NCBI GenBank assembly: GCA_035651955.1
Contig: DASRES010000040.1
Coordinates: 27,352 to 91,351, forward strand
Length of the DNA stretch: 64,000 bases
Direction: 5' to 3'
Source: Acidimicrobiia bacterium
Lineage (GTDB): Bacteria; Actinomycetota; Acidimicrobiia; IMCC26256; JAMXLJ01
Shown here: piece by piece, positions 34,031 through 42,844 of the stretch
Layout of the letters: the number at the start of each line of letters is the position of its first letter
How positions within the stretch are numbered: the first letter of the stretch is position 1
The notes under the pieces: generated by a model
What the model was told of the DNA's origin: nothing
Seen by the model: only the letters and a program-made list of their open reading frames with translations
The model's database searches: none
Made by a program: the position numbers and the translations under genes

Positions 34031-35020
34031 ATGGCGTTGTTCGGCCTGCGGTTCGACTTCCGCAACCCGCCGATCGCAGGCACGACGATGAGCGAGCGGT
34101 ACCGCGCCGCGCTCGACATGTGCGAGTGGGCCGACCGTCTCGGCTTCGTGGTCGTCGTGCTGTCCGAGCACCACGGCAGCGACGACGGGTACCTGCCGAG
34201 CCCGCTCACCATGGCTGCCGCGATCGCGGCGCGCACGAAGCAGGTCCGCATCCAGATCGCGGCTCTGGTCGCGTCGTTCCACGACCCGCTGCGCCTCGCC
34301 GAGGACCTCGCGGTGGTCGACCTCGTCAGCGACGGTCGGCTCGACGTCGTCGTCGCGAACGGCTACGTCGGCAGTGAGTTCGCGATGTTCGGATGCTCGC
34401 CGTCGGAGCGGGTCCGGCGCACGACCGAGGTCGTGGAGACGCTGCGCGCCGCGTGGACGGGCGACGAGTTCGTGTTCCGCGGGCGCGCCGTGCGCGTCAC
34501 CCCGACACCGGCGAGCGACCACGGCCCGACGATCATGCTCGGTGGGAGCAGCGAGGCCGCCGCGCGTCGCGCCGCGCGCATCGCGGACGGCTTCCTGCCG
34601 TCGACACCCGAGCTGTGGGACTTCTACCGCGACGAGATGCTCGCGCTCGGGAAGCCCGACCCGGGGCCGGGCGTCGGCGCGGACACCGGCATGTTCCATC
34701 TGGCGCACGATCGCGAGAAGGGTTGGGCCGAGATCGCGCCCTACGCGCTCCACGAGGTCGACGCGTACGGGCGGTGGATGGCGGACGCGGGTGTGGGTGC
34801 GAGCGGCGGGTACGTGCCGGTGGAGGACGCGGACGCGTTGCGCGAGACGGGCCAGTACCGGGTCCTCACGCCGGACGAGCTCGTCGCCGAGATCGAGCGG
34901 AAGGGTCCGTTCGGCTTCACGCTCTTCCATCCGATGATGGGCGGCATACCGCCGGATGTCGCGTGGGAGAGCCTGCGCCTGTTCGAGCACGAGGTGCTCC
35001 CCCGCGTCACGCAGCAGTAG
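34031..35020 (+). CDS. LLM-class flavin/F420-type oxidoreductase
   Basis: A 329-residue luciferase-like TIM barrel. Segments GLRFDFRNPP, LGFVVVVLSEHHGSDDGYLPSPLTMAAAIAARTKQVRI, VVDLVSDGRLDVVVANGYVGSEFAMFG and IMLGGSSEAAARRAARIADGF are typical. The HHG near the N-terminus favours the FMN/monooxygenase side, but F420 use is possible. ATG at 34031, one base after the SDR stop. Ends 14 bp into the convergent methyltransferase gene. Confidence 0.9.
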   Translation: MALFGLRFDFRNPPIAGTTMSERYRAALDMCEWADRLGFVVVVLSEHHGSDDGYLPSPLTMAAAIAARTKQVRIQIAALVASFHDPLRLAEDLAVVDLVSDGRLDVVVANGYVGSEFAMFGCSPSERVRRTTEVVETLRAAWTGDEFVFRGRAVRVTPTPASDHGPTIMLGGSSEAAARRAARIADGFLPSTPELWDFYRDEMLALGKPDPGPGVGADTGMFHLAHDREKGWAEIAPYALHEVDAYGRWMADAGVGASGGYVPVEDADALRETGQYRVLTPDELVAEIERKGPFGFTLFHPMMGGIPPDVAWESLRLFEHEVLPRVTQQ

Positions 35021-35795
35021 CTCCGCGCTTCGTCGCGGTCACGTGGATCTTGCGGATGCGCGCCTCGAACCGGCCGGCGGCGTCGCGCTCCCGTTGCTCG
35101 ACGACCCACTCGCGAGCCGCTTCGCGGTCGACGCGGCCGGCCGCGACCGCTCGCTCCACCGAGAGCGGGAAGCCCGCGACACGCTCGAGCGTTGCGAGCG
35201 ACCGCCGCACGGAGAGCTCCTCGACACGGTCGAGCACCGTGCAGCCGGCCGCTTCGACGAGCTCCCACAGGCGGGCACCGGCGTCGGGGTGGCGTGCGCT
35301 GCTGATCCATCCCGCGCCGTCGTCCATGACGTCGCTGACCACGGTGAACGACGACCAGTCGGGCTCGAACGCGGTCAGCAGCCCGCCGGGCCGGAGGCAG
35401 CGAACGATCTCACGGAGGGCCGCACCGGGATCCTCGACGTGCATCAGCACGCGCTCGACGCGACACCCGGCGAACGTCTCGTCGTGGAACGGCAGCCCCG
35501 CTGCATTGGCGCGCACGAGCGCGACGCCGCGCACACCTGCCGACCGCGCCTGCGAGGCCGCGATCATGACGGCGCTCGGGTCGACCCCGATCACGCGCAG
35601 CCCGTGGCGCGCGAACAGCACGGCGTCGTGTCCAGCGCCACACCCGACGTCGAGGATCGGGTCGCTCGGGGCGCGCGCCACGTGGGCGACGAGCGCGTCG
35701 TGCTTCATGCCCGACTCGGCGTCCGCCGCCTCGTCGAGGAACGCGACGAGTGCACGCGGGTCGGGAGCATCGTCGACGAACGAGAAGAGCGACAT
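35007..35795 (-). CDS. Class I SAM-dependent methyltransferase
   Basis: A 262-residue methyltransferase with ILDVGCGAGHDAVLFARHGLRVIGVDPSAVM (motif I), NAAGLPFHDETFAGCRVERVLMHV and LREIVRCLRPGGLLTAFEPDW. ATG at 35795. Looks like a UbiE-type small-molecule methyltransferase. Convergent overlap of 14 bp with the luciferase-like gene. Confidence 0.88.
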   Translation of the reverse strand: MSLFSFVDDAPDPRALVAFLDEAADAESGMKHDALVAHVARAPSDPILDVGCGAGHDAVLFARHGLRVIGVDPSAVMIAASQARSAGVRGVALVRANAAGLPFHDETFAGCRVERVLMHVEDPGAALREIVRCLRPGGLLTAFEPDWSSFTVVSDVMDDGAGWISSARHPDAGARLWELVEAAGCTVLDRVEELSVRRSLATLERVAGFPLSVERAVAAGRVDREAAREWVVEQRERDAAGRFEARIRKIHVTATKRGATAA

Positions 35796-35918
35796 GGCGG
35801 ACCTCGTCGCGGGGATCCAGGCGGGCGGTTCCCGCTGAACGCCCGAGACCGCCGGTCGCCGAGGCGCGAGTCTCGCACGGTCCACGTCGTCGCCGGCGGC
35901 AGTCTCTAGGCTGCACCG

Positions 35919-36401
35919 GTGCGCACGTGGGCAGACGTCGGGTTGCTGGTCGCGCTCGGCGCGGTGCTGTGGCTCGTGATCCGGCTCCTGCCGCGTCGCG
36001 TGTCGACGAGCCTCGTTCCCTACGCGGTCGCGGCCGCGATCACCGCCGCGGGAGCCGTCGCGCTGGGCGTCCGCCGCGAGCACCGCGAGCTCACCGCCCG
36101 CAGTGTTGCCGTCGCGGTCGGGGGGATGTGCGTGGTCTGGTTGCTCGCGTGGCTGCAGCGGCCGCGCGCGCCGCGCGCGGAGCCCGTCGCGACTGCCCGA
36201 CCGGAGCCCGTCGCGACTGCCCGACCGGAGCCCGACACGGCGCCCCGACGCGAGCAGCCCGTCGTCGACGACACGTACGTCCCGATGACGCGGCGCGAGC
36301 GGCGGCAGGCGGCACGGCGGCACTTCGGGCTCCGGCGTCGCCGCAACCCCGCTCGCCGCGACACCCGTGCTCGGGAGGACCTCGATCCCGAGCCTGCGTG
36401 A
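35919..36401 (+). CDS. Membrane protein with basic C-terminus, hypothetical
   Basis: A 160-residue protein with two to three membrane segments (VGLLVALGAVLWLVIRLLP, VPYAVAAAITAAGAVAL, SVAVAVGGMCVVWLLAWL), then a Pro/Glu-rich linker with an 8-residue duplication (EPVATARP twice, from a 24-bp DNA repeat at about 36179-36232). It ends in a very Arg-rich tail (RRERRQAARRHFGLRRRR). GTG start. Overlaps the next gene by 35 bp. Confidence 0.7.
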   Translation: MRTWADVGLLVALGAVLWLVIRLLPRRVSTSLVPYAVAAAITAAGAVALGVRREHRELTARSVAVAVGGMCVVWLLAWLQRPRAPRAEPVATARPEPVATARPEPDTAPRREQPVVDDTYVPMTRRERRQAARRHFGLRRRRNPARRDTRAREDLDPEPA

Positions 36402-37500
36402 CCCGCGAACACGTCGCATCGCGATCACGGCCGGCATCCTCGTCGTGGTCGTGTGGGCGGTCGCGCTGACGTACGTCGCGCTCCGGGGGACGACGCGCTC
36501 GACGCGCTCGACCACGACGCGCACCGCCCCGCCGTTGTCGGCGCGTCCCGCACCCTCGCACGACGATCCGCACGCGCTGTGGCTGTTCGGCTTCGACACG
36601 CTCCGGCTCGACCCCGCGCATCCGACGCGCGTCGAGCACCTCGACTACGCGGCGTTCGGTGACGTCGCGGGCGCGCCCGGACGCGTGATCCTCTACGACG
36701 CGACGACGGGCCGCTTCGGTGTGCTCGACGCGGAAACCAACCGGATCGTCGACAACACGACGATCGGCTCGCGCGACGTCGACCGCGACGTGCGTCCCTT
36801 GCTCGCGCCGCTCGGCGACGCAGCATGGCTCGTCACCGCGCCCGGCTCGATCACCCGGCACGCGCTCACCTCCGGGTCGAGCGACCGCACGGTCGCGCTG
36901 CCCGTCCCGGTCGCGGACGCCGGCGCGCGCGCGGTCGGGACACGGGTTGCCGCAGCGGGGAGCACCGTGTGGGCCGTCGTGGACGTCGTGGTGGCGGCGG
37001 GTCGTCGCGACGTCGTCGCGTACGCGCTCGACGCGGGCACGGAACGGATCGTCACGACGCGCTCGCTCGGCGACGTGGACGTGGTCACAGTCGTGGCACT
37101 CCCCGGACGCGCAGCCGTCGTCACCCGCAACCACGTGATCGTCGTCCCCGTGTCCGCGAACGTGCCGCCGACCGCGTCGCCGGGCGTCCCGGTCGCGCTC
37201 CATGACGGCGTCGGCGTGGACGGTGCCGTCTGGCTGCTCGACGACGCCGCGCAGCTCACCCGGCTCGACCCGGCGACCGCGACGCTGGCGCGGCCGATCC
37301 CCCTGCCGGCATCCGCCCGCCCCGTGGGCGCGGGCTCACGGGTCGTCGCGACGGGGTCGACGTTGTGGGCGCTCCTCACGGGACCACCCGGCCAGCCGTT
37401 CCATGCCGTGCTCGCGTCGCTCGACGCCCACAGCGGGCGCTCCGCGTTCGCCCTCGGTCTGCCCGACGACCTCGCGATCGCCGCCCTCGCCGCGACGTGA
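36367..37500 (+). CDS. Membrane-anchored extracytoplasmic protein, hypothetical
   Basis: A 377-residue protein: one N-terminal membrane helix (IAITAGILVVVVWAVALTYVAL), a Thr/Ser-rich linker, then about 300 residues of short beta-strand repeats with turns like GSTVWAVVDVVV, GTERIVTTRSLGDVDVV and GSTLWALLTGPPGQPF, suggesting a beta-propeller. The GTG at 36367 gives a 35-bp overlap with the preceding gene; a later start is possible. No catalytic motif seen. Confidence 0.7.
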   Translation: MLGRTSIPSLRDPRTRRIAITAGILVVVVWAVALTYVALRGTTRSTRSTTTRTAPPLSARPAPSHDDPHALWLFGFDTLRLDPAHPTRVEHLDYAAFGDVAGAPGRVILYDATTGRFGVLDAETNRIVDNTTIGSRDVDRDVRPLLAPLGDAAWLVTAPGSITRHALTSGSSDRTVALPVPVADAGARAVGTRVAAAGSTVWAVVDVVVAAGRRDVVAYALDAGTERIVTTRSLGDVDVVTVVALPGRAAVVTRNHVIVVPVSANVPPTASPGVPVALHDGVGVDGAVWLLDDAAQLTRLDPATATLARPIPLPASARPVGAGSRVVATGSTLWALLTGPPGQPFHAVLASLDAHSGRSAFALGLPDDLAIAALAAT

Positions 37501-37945
37501 GGCAGGCCCGCCACGGCGGCCGGTCCGCCACCGAGATCTCGTCGGGGCAGGGGCGACGGGATCGGACTGGTGCACGGACCGGCCAGCCGGTCGCACCACT
37601 CCATCGGCGGGCGGTGTCTCCGGGCCCATGACTCGCGGCGATCATCTTGTCAGGTTGTGCTCGCGCGGCCACAAATAGCGCGTAATCAGGTGACCTCCGT
37701 AGGAGCTGCGCGCGCAACGCGCGCAGGCGAGCACAATTCTTCTTGCTTTTCGGGATCCCACCGGCCACGATGGCGCGGGCGATCCGCTCACTGACATCTC
37801 GTGCCGGTCGCGGTCGGGGAAGCCGGCCGCCTCGGTGCCCGGCGTCCGCTCGCAGCCCTCACCCCGGCGGGCGCCCACATCGAGGCGTTCTCCCTTTCGC
37901 GAACGGCACGTGCCCGCCCCAAGACCCGGAGGAGTCGAGCCCGGC
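37501..37945. other. Non-coding stretch of about 445 bp
   Basis: No convincing reading frame. The middle is less GC-rich than the surroundings. A perfect 8-bp stem (TGCGCGCG-CAA-CGCGCGCA, 37707-37725) lies about 20 bases before a T-rich run, so it could end transcription of the preceding gene. No tRNA or known RNA was recognised. Confidence 0.5.
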
Positions 37946-38425
37946 GTGACCCTGCCCCGCGCCGCGGCTCGACCTCCGGGTCGGGCGGGGATCGCCGGAC
38001 GCCGCGTGACGGCCCGCGACGCGATCGTCGCGTCGGTGCTCGCCGCGGTCGTCAGCGGCGCCCCGTCGACGATCGTCGCGTCGGCGACCGGTGACGATCC
38101 GCTGCGCGCCACGCGCGCGGCGGGCTCCCTCCTGGTGCGTGACGGCGACGGTGTCGCGCTGGTCGCCGCCGGCGCGGTGACGCACGCGGCGATCTCGCTC
38201 GGATGGGGAACGGCGCTCGCCGTCCTGCTCCCCCGCCGGCACACCGTCGCCGCGGGCGCGGTCGCCGGGTTGGCGATCGCGGCGCTGGACCTCGGCGTGA
38301 TCGGCCGCCGGTTCCCCGCGATCCGCTCGCTCCCGTCGGCACCGCAGCTCGCCGACCACGTCGCGTTCGGCGCGTGCGTCGGGGCCGTGCTCAGCGCGCG
38401 TGCCCGTCGCCGTCGGCGCCGCTGA
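37946..38425 (+). CDS. Small membrane protein, hypothetical
   Basis: About 159 residues from GTG 37946 (GTG 38004 is an alternative). Hydrophobic stretches (DAIVASVLAAVVSGAPSTIVAS, GVALVAAGAVTHAAISLGWGTALAVLLP, AAGAVAGLAIAALDLGVIG) suggest three membrane helices; Arg-rich end. No family recognised. Its end overlaps the convergent SRPBCC gene by 35 bp. Confidence 0.6.
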   Translation: MTLPRAAARPPGRAGIAGRRVTARDAIVASVLAAVVSGAPSTIVASATGDDPLRATRAAGSLLVRDGDGVALVAAGAVTHAAISLGWGTALAVLLPRRHTVAAGAVAGLAIAALDLGVIGRRFPAIRSLPSAPQLADHVAFGACVGAVLSARARRRRRR

Positions 38426-38870
38426 GGGCGCGTCGCTCGAACTGCGCGACGCCGACCGCGACGATCCGGTCGTGCGCCCACACCATCGCCGGCCGCGCGA
38501 CGACCGCGAGGCTGCGCAACAGCGGCGCGCGGACGTCGAGCGACCACGCGAGGCGGGCGGCACTCGCCGTGCCGTCGGCGCGCTCGATCTCGAGCCGGGC
38601 CGGTCCCGCGAGATCGCCGCGGACGGTCGTCTCCACGAGCCGTCCCTCCTCGAGCCGGTCGACGTGCACGTCGAAGCGCAGGACGTACGGGAGTGGTGCC
38701 TGGACCTCGCAGCGGGCGACGGCACCGGGGGCGAGCCCGCCGGTCTCGCACCGCCGCAACCACGACCACCAGCTCGGGAAGTCGCCCGTGCGCGTCATCA
38801 CCGACCACAGCTCGTCGGGCGGCACACCGAACGTCCACGTCCGGTCGAAGTCGAAGGGCAAGGTCCTCAT
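38391..38870 (-). CDS. SRPBCC (START-like) family protein
   Basis: A 159-residue polyketide-cyclase/START-fold protein: FDFDRTWTFGVPPDELWSVMTRTGDFPSWWSWLRRCE at the N-terminus, then beta strands (VLRFDVHVDRLEEGRLVETTVRGDLAG) and a long C-terminal helix. Binds hydrophobic ligands. ATG at 38870 chosen; an upstream GTG at 38888 adds six residues. Confidence 0.82.
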   Translation of the reverse strand: MRTLPFDFDRTWTFGVPPDELWSVMTRTGDFPSWWSWLRRCETGGLAPGAVARCEVQAPLPYVLRFDVHVDRLEEGRLVETTVRGDLAGPARLEIERADGTASAARLAWSLDVRAPLLRSLAVVARPAMVWAHDRIVAVGVAQFERRALSGADGDGHAR

Positions 38871-38951
38871 GCTCGCGCGCACAGCCACGAGCGTTGCTAC
38901 GACCTGAACCCTCCGAAGGGATCGGCCGCGCCGTAGGTCGCGCGCGCCGCG

Positions 38952-39896
38952 CTACGCGTTCGCGAGGCTCCCGGTCGCGAGCGCGGGCTCGCGTACGGCG
39001 ACCGTCTCCTCGGCGCCCGCACGCTCGCTGAGCGTCAGGTAGTACATGGTGGCAGCCGTGAACACCGCGATCGCACCGACGATGTGGACGGCCACGAGCG
39101 CGACCGGCACACCGGTGAAGTATTGCGTGTAGCCGACCGCCGCCTGCCCGACCAGGACGACGAGCAGGACGGTCAGCCCCGTCCGCACGCGCTCCGGTGC
39201 GCGCCACCGGTAGGCCAGCCACAGCGACAGCAGCACCGCGCCGAGGAACGTCATGACGATCGTCCCGTGGACGCGCGCGACGTCGGTCAGCACGAGGTTC
39301 AGCCGCGCGGCTCGGCGGTCCCCCGCGTGTGGGCCCGTCCCGGTCACGACGGTGCCACTGACGATCGCGGCGCACGCGAGGACGAAGACGGCCCGCCCGA
39401 GGTTGAGGAGCGTGCCGCCGACGACGGGCTTCCCGTGCCCCGCGGGCTGCGCGGCCCGATGGTGCAGGAGCAGCGCGTCGAACAGCAGCACCATCGACAG
39501 CAGGAAGTGGCCCATCACGAACGGCGGCGCGAGCAGGTTCTCGACCACGAGCCCGCCGAGGACCGCCTGCGCGATCACGCCCGCGACGAGGCCGAGCGAC
39601 AGCCACACGAGCTCCGTCCGCCGCGGCCGCCGGACGAGCGAGCCGAGGACCGCGAGCGCGACCGTGATCGACACGAAGCCCGTGAACACGCGGTTCCAGA
39701 ACTCGATCTGCTGGTGGTAGCTCGCGGCCGACTTCGCGACGAGGTGACCGCGCGAGCAGTCGGGCCAGGTCGGGCACCCGAGGCCCGAGCCGGTGAGGCG
39801 GACCAGCGCGCCGGTGAGGATGATCGCGGCGAGCGCGAACACGGCGAGGAACGTCAGCCGGCGGTACGCGCGCGGACTGATGGAGAGGCGTCCCAT
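38952..39896 (-). CDS. ctaA: Heme A synthase (CtaA/COX15)
   Basis: A 314-residue, eight-helix membrane monooxygenase converting heme O to heme A. Heme-ligand region RLTGSGLGCPTWPDCSRG at the N-terminus, FWNRVFTGFVSI, QAVLGGLVVENLLAPPFVMGHFLLSMVL, and in the second half TGTGPHAGDRRAAR and VHGTIVMTFLGAVLL. Conserved His residues are present. Partner of ctaB at 18 kb. ATG at 39896. Confidence 0.93.
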   Translation of the reverse strand: MGRLSISPRAYRRLTFLAVFALAAIILTGALVRLTGSGLGCPTWPDCSRGHLVAKSAASYHQQIEFWNRVFTGFVSITVALAVLGSLVRRPRRTELVWLSLGLVAGVIAQAVLGGLVVENLLAPPFVMGHFLLSMVLLFDALLLHHRAAQPAGHGKPVVGGTLLNLGRAVFVLACAAIVSGTVVTGTGPHAGDRRAARLNLVLTDVARVHGTIVMTFLGAVLLSLWLAYRWRAPERVRTGLTVLLVVLVGQAAVGYTQYFTGVPVALVAVHIVGAIAVFTAATMYYLTLSERAGAEETVAVREPALATGSLANA

Positions 39897-39960
39897 GGCT
39901 GCCCGATCGTACGGCAGCCACTCCGGCGGGCACCGATCGCGGCGCCCTACGCTCGGTGCG

Positions 39961-40326
39961 GTGACGACCGTCCCCCACGTCGATCTCGCAGCCGCGCTCG
40001 CCCGATCGGAACCGGGCGCGGACGGCGCGGTCTGGTCGATCGAGACGGGCGACCTCGACGCGAACCTGGTCCGCCTCGGACCCGGCGGCGCGGTGAGCAC
40101 GCACCGCAACGACGAGGTCGACGTGCTCGTCGTCGGCATCGACGGCGCGGGCACGCTCACGGTCGACGACACCGATGTCACCGTCGCGCGCGACGTGCTG
40201 GCCTGCATCCCGCGCGGCACGACGCGCGCGATCCGTGCGCACGACGACGGGCTGGCCTACGTCACCGTGCACCGGCGCCGCGCCGGATTGACGATCAGGG
40301 GTTCCGCGGGAACGGCACGCCGGTGA
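39961..40326 (+). CDS. Cupin-domain protein
   Basis: A 121-residue small cupin. The first motif (GGAVSTHRNDEVDVLVVGIDGAGTLTVD) lacks the usual second His, and the second motif is RGTTRAIRAHDDGLAYVTVH. Divergent from ctaA with 64 bp between. GTG start. Convergent overlap of 32 bp with the AhpD-like gene. May be non-catalytic. Confidence 0.75.
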   Translation: MTTVPHVDLAAALARSEPGADGAVWSIETGDLDANLVRLGPGGAVSTHRNDEVDVLVVGIDGAGTLTVDDTDVTVARDVLACIPRGTTRAIRAHDDGLAYVTVHRRRAGLTIRGSAGTARR

Positions 40327-40867
40327 CGCCGTCGTCGCGCTCGACGCCGAACGCGTTCAACGCGAACGACACGAGGTGGTACTGACCGATCGCGAACACG
40401 AGGTCCATGAGCTCCTGCGTGCCGTAGTGCGACGTGAGCTCACGCCACGTCGCGTCGGTGACCGTCGCGGTGTCGTGCAGCTCGTCGACGGCGCGGAGGA
40501 GCGCGGTGTCGCGCGGCGACCAGCCGTCCGCGTCCGGGCCGGCCGCGATCCGGGCGATCTCGTCGTCGGTCACGCCGACGGCGCGTGCGATCGCGACGTG
40601 CTGCCCCCACTCGTACGGCGCGTTGCACCGCCAGCCGGTCCGCAGGATGGCGAGCTCGCGGGCGCGCGCGTCCAGGGTCGACTTCCCGAGCACGTGGTTC
40701 GCGAACACGAGCCAGCGCTTCATCAGCTTCGGGTGCTGCGCGAGCGTCGTGAACACGTTGAGCACGCGCACGTCGGAGCCCCGCACCTGTGAGAGCGGCT
40801 CGAGCAGCGCGCGGGTCTCGTCGTCGAGCGCGTCGAGATCGACGGGCGGGATGCGGGGTTCGGTCAT
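40295..40867 (-). CDS. Carboxymuconolactone decarboxylase / AhpD-like protein
   Basis: A 190-residue helical protein: VRGSDVRVLNVFTTLAQHPKLMKRWLVFANHVLGKSTLDARARELAILRTGWRCNAPYEWGQHVAIARAVGVTDDEI. The active-site region has a single Cys (WRCNAPYEWGQH) in place of a CxxC, so peroxidase activity is doubtful. ATG at 40867 (MTEPRIPP) chosen over the one 21 bp upstream. Confidence 0.87.
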   Translation of the reverse strand: MTEPRIPPVDLDALDDETRALLEPLSQVRGSDVRVLNVFTTLAQHPKLMKRWLVFANHVLGKSTLDARARELAILRTGWRCNAPYEWGQHVAIARAVGVTDDEIARIAAGPDADGWSPRDTALLRAVDELHDTATVTDATWRELTSHYGTQELMDLVFAIGQYHLVSFALNAFGVERDDGVTGVPFPRNP

Positions 40868-40886
40868 GGTGCGGGAGGCTAGATGC

Positions 40887-41816
40887 ATGAGTGAGCGGAT
40901 CGCGTACGACGAGTTCGGGATGTTCCACGAGAACGCGCAGGAGGCCGGGCTCCCCTACGACGGGCCACCGGTCGTCGAGCGGCGCGCGGTGGAGGTTCGG
41001 CCCGGGTACTCGTTGAGCGCGCTCGTGTGGGGCAGCGAGCCAGCCGAGATCGTCCTGTTGCACGGCGGCGCGCAGAACGCGCACACGTGGGACACCGTCG
41101 CGCTCGCGCTCGGGCGCCCGCTCGTCGCGATCGACCTCCCCGGCCACGGCCACTCCGACGGGCGACTCGACGTCGGCATCTCCCCCGTCGACTACGCGGC
41201 CGACGTCGAGGTGGCCGTGCGCGCGCTCGCACCCGAGGCGCGCATGGTCGCAGGCATGTCGCTCGGCGGGCTGACGTCGCTCGCTCTGACTGCGCGCGCG
41301 CCCGACCTCGTGCGCCGGCTCGTGCTCGTCGACGTCACGCCGGGTGTGAACCGCGAGAAGGCGTCGTCGATCACGGCGTTCGTGAACGGCCCCGAGTCGT
41401 TCCCGAGCTTCGACGAGATCCTGGCGAGGACGATCGAGTTCAACCCGACGCGTTCGGAGTCGTCGCTGCGACGCGGGATCCTCCACAACGCGATCCAGCA
41501 GCCGGACGGGTCGTGGGTGTGGCGCTACCGCCGCTGGCGCGTCGCGCAACCGTCCGCCGAGGGTCAGGACGACAGCGTCGCCGCGCACCCCGACTTCGGC
41601 TCGCTGTGGGAGGCCGTCGACTCCGTGTCGGTCCCACTGATGCTCGTGCGCGGCGCGGACTCTCCCGTCGTGGACGACGACGACGTCGCCGAGCTGCGCC
41701 GCCGGCAGCCCGGCGTGCGTGTGGAGGTCGTCGAGCACGCGGGGCACAGCATCCAGGGCGACCAGCCCGTCGAGCTGGCCCGCCTGCTGGAGGACTTCCT
41801 CGCCTCATCCGGGTGA
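40887..41816 (+). CDS. Alpha/beta hydrolase
   Basis: A 309-residue alpha/beta-hydrolase fold protein. LLHGGAQNAHTWDTVALALGRPLVAIDLPGHGHS, nucleophile elbow GMSLGG (Ser), acid in MLVRGADSPVVDDDD, and catalytic His in VVEHAGHSIQGDQP. ATG at 40887. Divergent from the AhpD-like gene and followed by the HD-domain gene. Confidence 0.9.
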   Translation: MSERIAYDEFGMFHENAQEAGLPYDGPPVVERRAVEVRPGYSLSALVWGSEPAEIVLLHGGAQNAHTWDTVALALGRPLVAIDLPGHGHSDGRLDVGISPVDYAADVEVAVRALAPEARMVAGMSLGGLTSLALTARAPDLVRRLVLVDVTPGVNREKASSITAFVNGPESFPSFDEILARTIEFNPTRSESSLRRGILHNAIQQPDGSWVWRYRRWRVAQPSAEGQDDSVAAHPDFGSLWEAVDSVSVPLMLVRGADSPVVDDDDVAELRRRQPGVRVEVVEHAGHSIQGDQPVELARLLEDFLASSG

Positions 41817-41830
41817 GCGACAATGACGTC

Positions 41831-42400
41831 ATGACGCAGACGACGGACACCTTCACCCGGATGGACGAGTCGACGGCCGAGCAGTGGGCCCGCATCGGCG
41901 TCGAGACCGCGCACAACCAAGGGCGGGTGGCCGAGCGCGTGCTCGGGATGCTGCGGTCCCTCGCCGAGGTGACCGACGGGTTCGCCGTCGACCAGCTGAC
42001 GCACTGCCTGCAGACCGCGACGCTCGCGGAGCGGGCGGGAGCCGACGACGAGATCGTCGTGGCCGCGCTGTGTCACGACATCGGCAAGGCCGTGAGCGTG
42101 CCGAACCACCCCGCGATCGCCGCCGCGATCCTGCGCCCGTACGTGCGCGACGAGGTCTACGAGATGATCCGCGTGCACCAGGACTTCCAGGGCCGGCACT
42201 ACTACGCGCACTTCGGCGGCGACCCGGACGCGCGCGAGAAGCATCGCGACGAGCTCGACGCCGACACGTTCACGCTCGCGGCCCGCTTCGCCGACGAGTG
42301 GGACCAGGTCGCGTTCGACCCGGACGGCCCGACGGAGTCGCTCGAGCACTTCGAGCCGCTCGTGCGCTCGGTCTTCGCGCAGGCGCGCTTCGCGTTCTGA
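41831..42400 (+). CDS. HD-domain phosphohydrolase-like protein
   Basis: A 189-residue protein with the metal-binding HD signature: His in LTHCLQTATLAERAGADDEIVVAALCHDIGKAVSVPNH, a second HQDFQGRHYYAHF stretch and a later Asp (RFADEWDQVAFD). Resembles HD-domain proteins of phosphonate or nucleotide metabolism. ATG at 41831; GTG 41813, overlapping the hydrolase stop, is an in-frame alternative. Confidence 0.85.
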   Translation: MTQTTDTFTRMDESTAEQWARIGVETAHNQGRVAERVLGMLRSLAEVTDGFAVDQLTHCLQTATLAERAGADDEIVVAALCHDIGKAVSVPNHPAIAAAILRPYVRDEVYEMIRVHQDFQGRHYYAHFGGDPDAREKHRDELDADTFTLAARFADEWDQVAFDPDGPTESLEHFEPLVRSVFAQARFAF

Positions 42401-42844
42401 TCAGGAGTCGCGCGGCGCGGCCCCTGTGACCGCGTGGTCGCGTGCGACACGGAGGTAGGGCGCGGGTCGCGACGCGGCGTCGTCGAGCTCGATCCGCGCC
42501 CAGCGCAGCAGCTCGCGGAGGTTCGCGTTCGGTCGTGTGACGGTCGGCGCGTCGACGATCGCGCGCGCGACCGGCTCGAGGACGGTCGGGTCGTGCTCGG
42601 TACGGACGAACAGCAACAGCTCTGCCGCGCTCGCCTGCAGGCCCGCGTCGACGAGCGCGCGCGCGGCACGCACGCGTTCGTCGCCGCCCGGGGCGTGCAG
42701 ACCTTCGGCGAGGCGTTCCACGACGCGCGCCCGTGCGACGCGCGAGGCGACGGTCACCGCAGCGGCAACGGCGAGCGCGCCGAGTGCCGTCGTCGTGAAC
42801 CGTGTCGCTCGCACCCCAGCCCTCCTCGTCCGGGCATCGCTCAC
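42401..42844 (-). CDS. Short membrane-anchored helical protein, hypothetical
   Basis: A 147-residue protein. A hydrophobic segment (RFTTTALGALAVAAAVTVASRVARA) near residues 15-35, then alpha-helical repeats (GGDERVRAARALVDAGLQASAAELLLFVRTEHDPTVLEPVARAIVDA) that look like HEAT or TPR-type helices. GTG at 42844 overlaps the GH43 stop (GTGA), so last gene of that operon. Confidence 0.65.
   Translation of the reverse strand: MSDARTRRAGVRATRFTTTALGALAVAAAVTVASRVARARVVERLAEGLHAPGGDERVRAARALVDAGLQASAAELLLFVRTEHDPTVLEPVARAIVDAPTVTRPNANLRELLRWARIELDDAASRPAPYLRVARDHAVTGAAPRDS

Noticed and set aside
37707..37725. 8-bp GC hairpin as a strong terminator
   Set aside because: No T-run follows directly; alternating CG sequence forms such stems by chance.
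40295..40867. AhpD-like protein as an active alkylhydroperoxidase
   Set aside because: The CxxC pair is absent; only one Cys is visible in the active-site helix.
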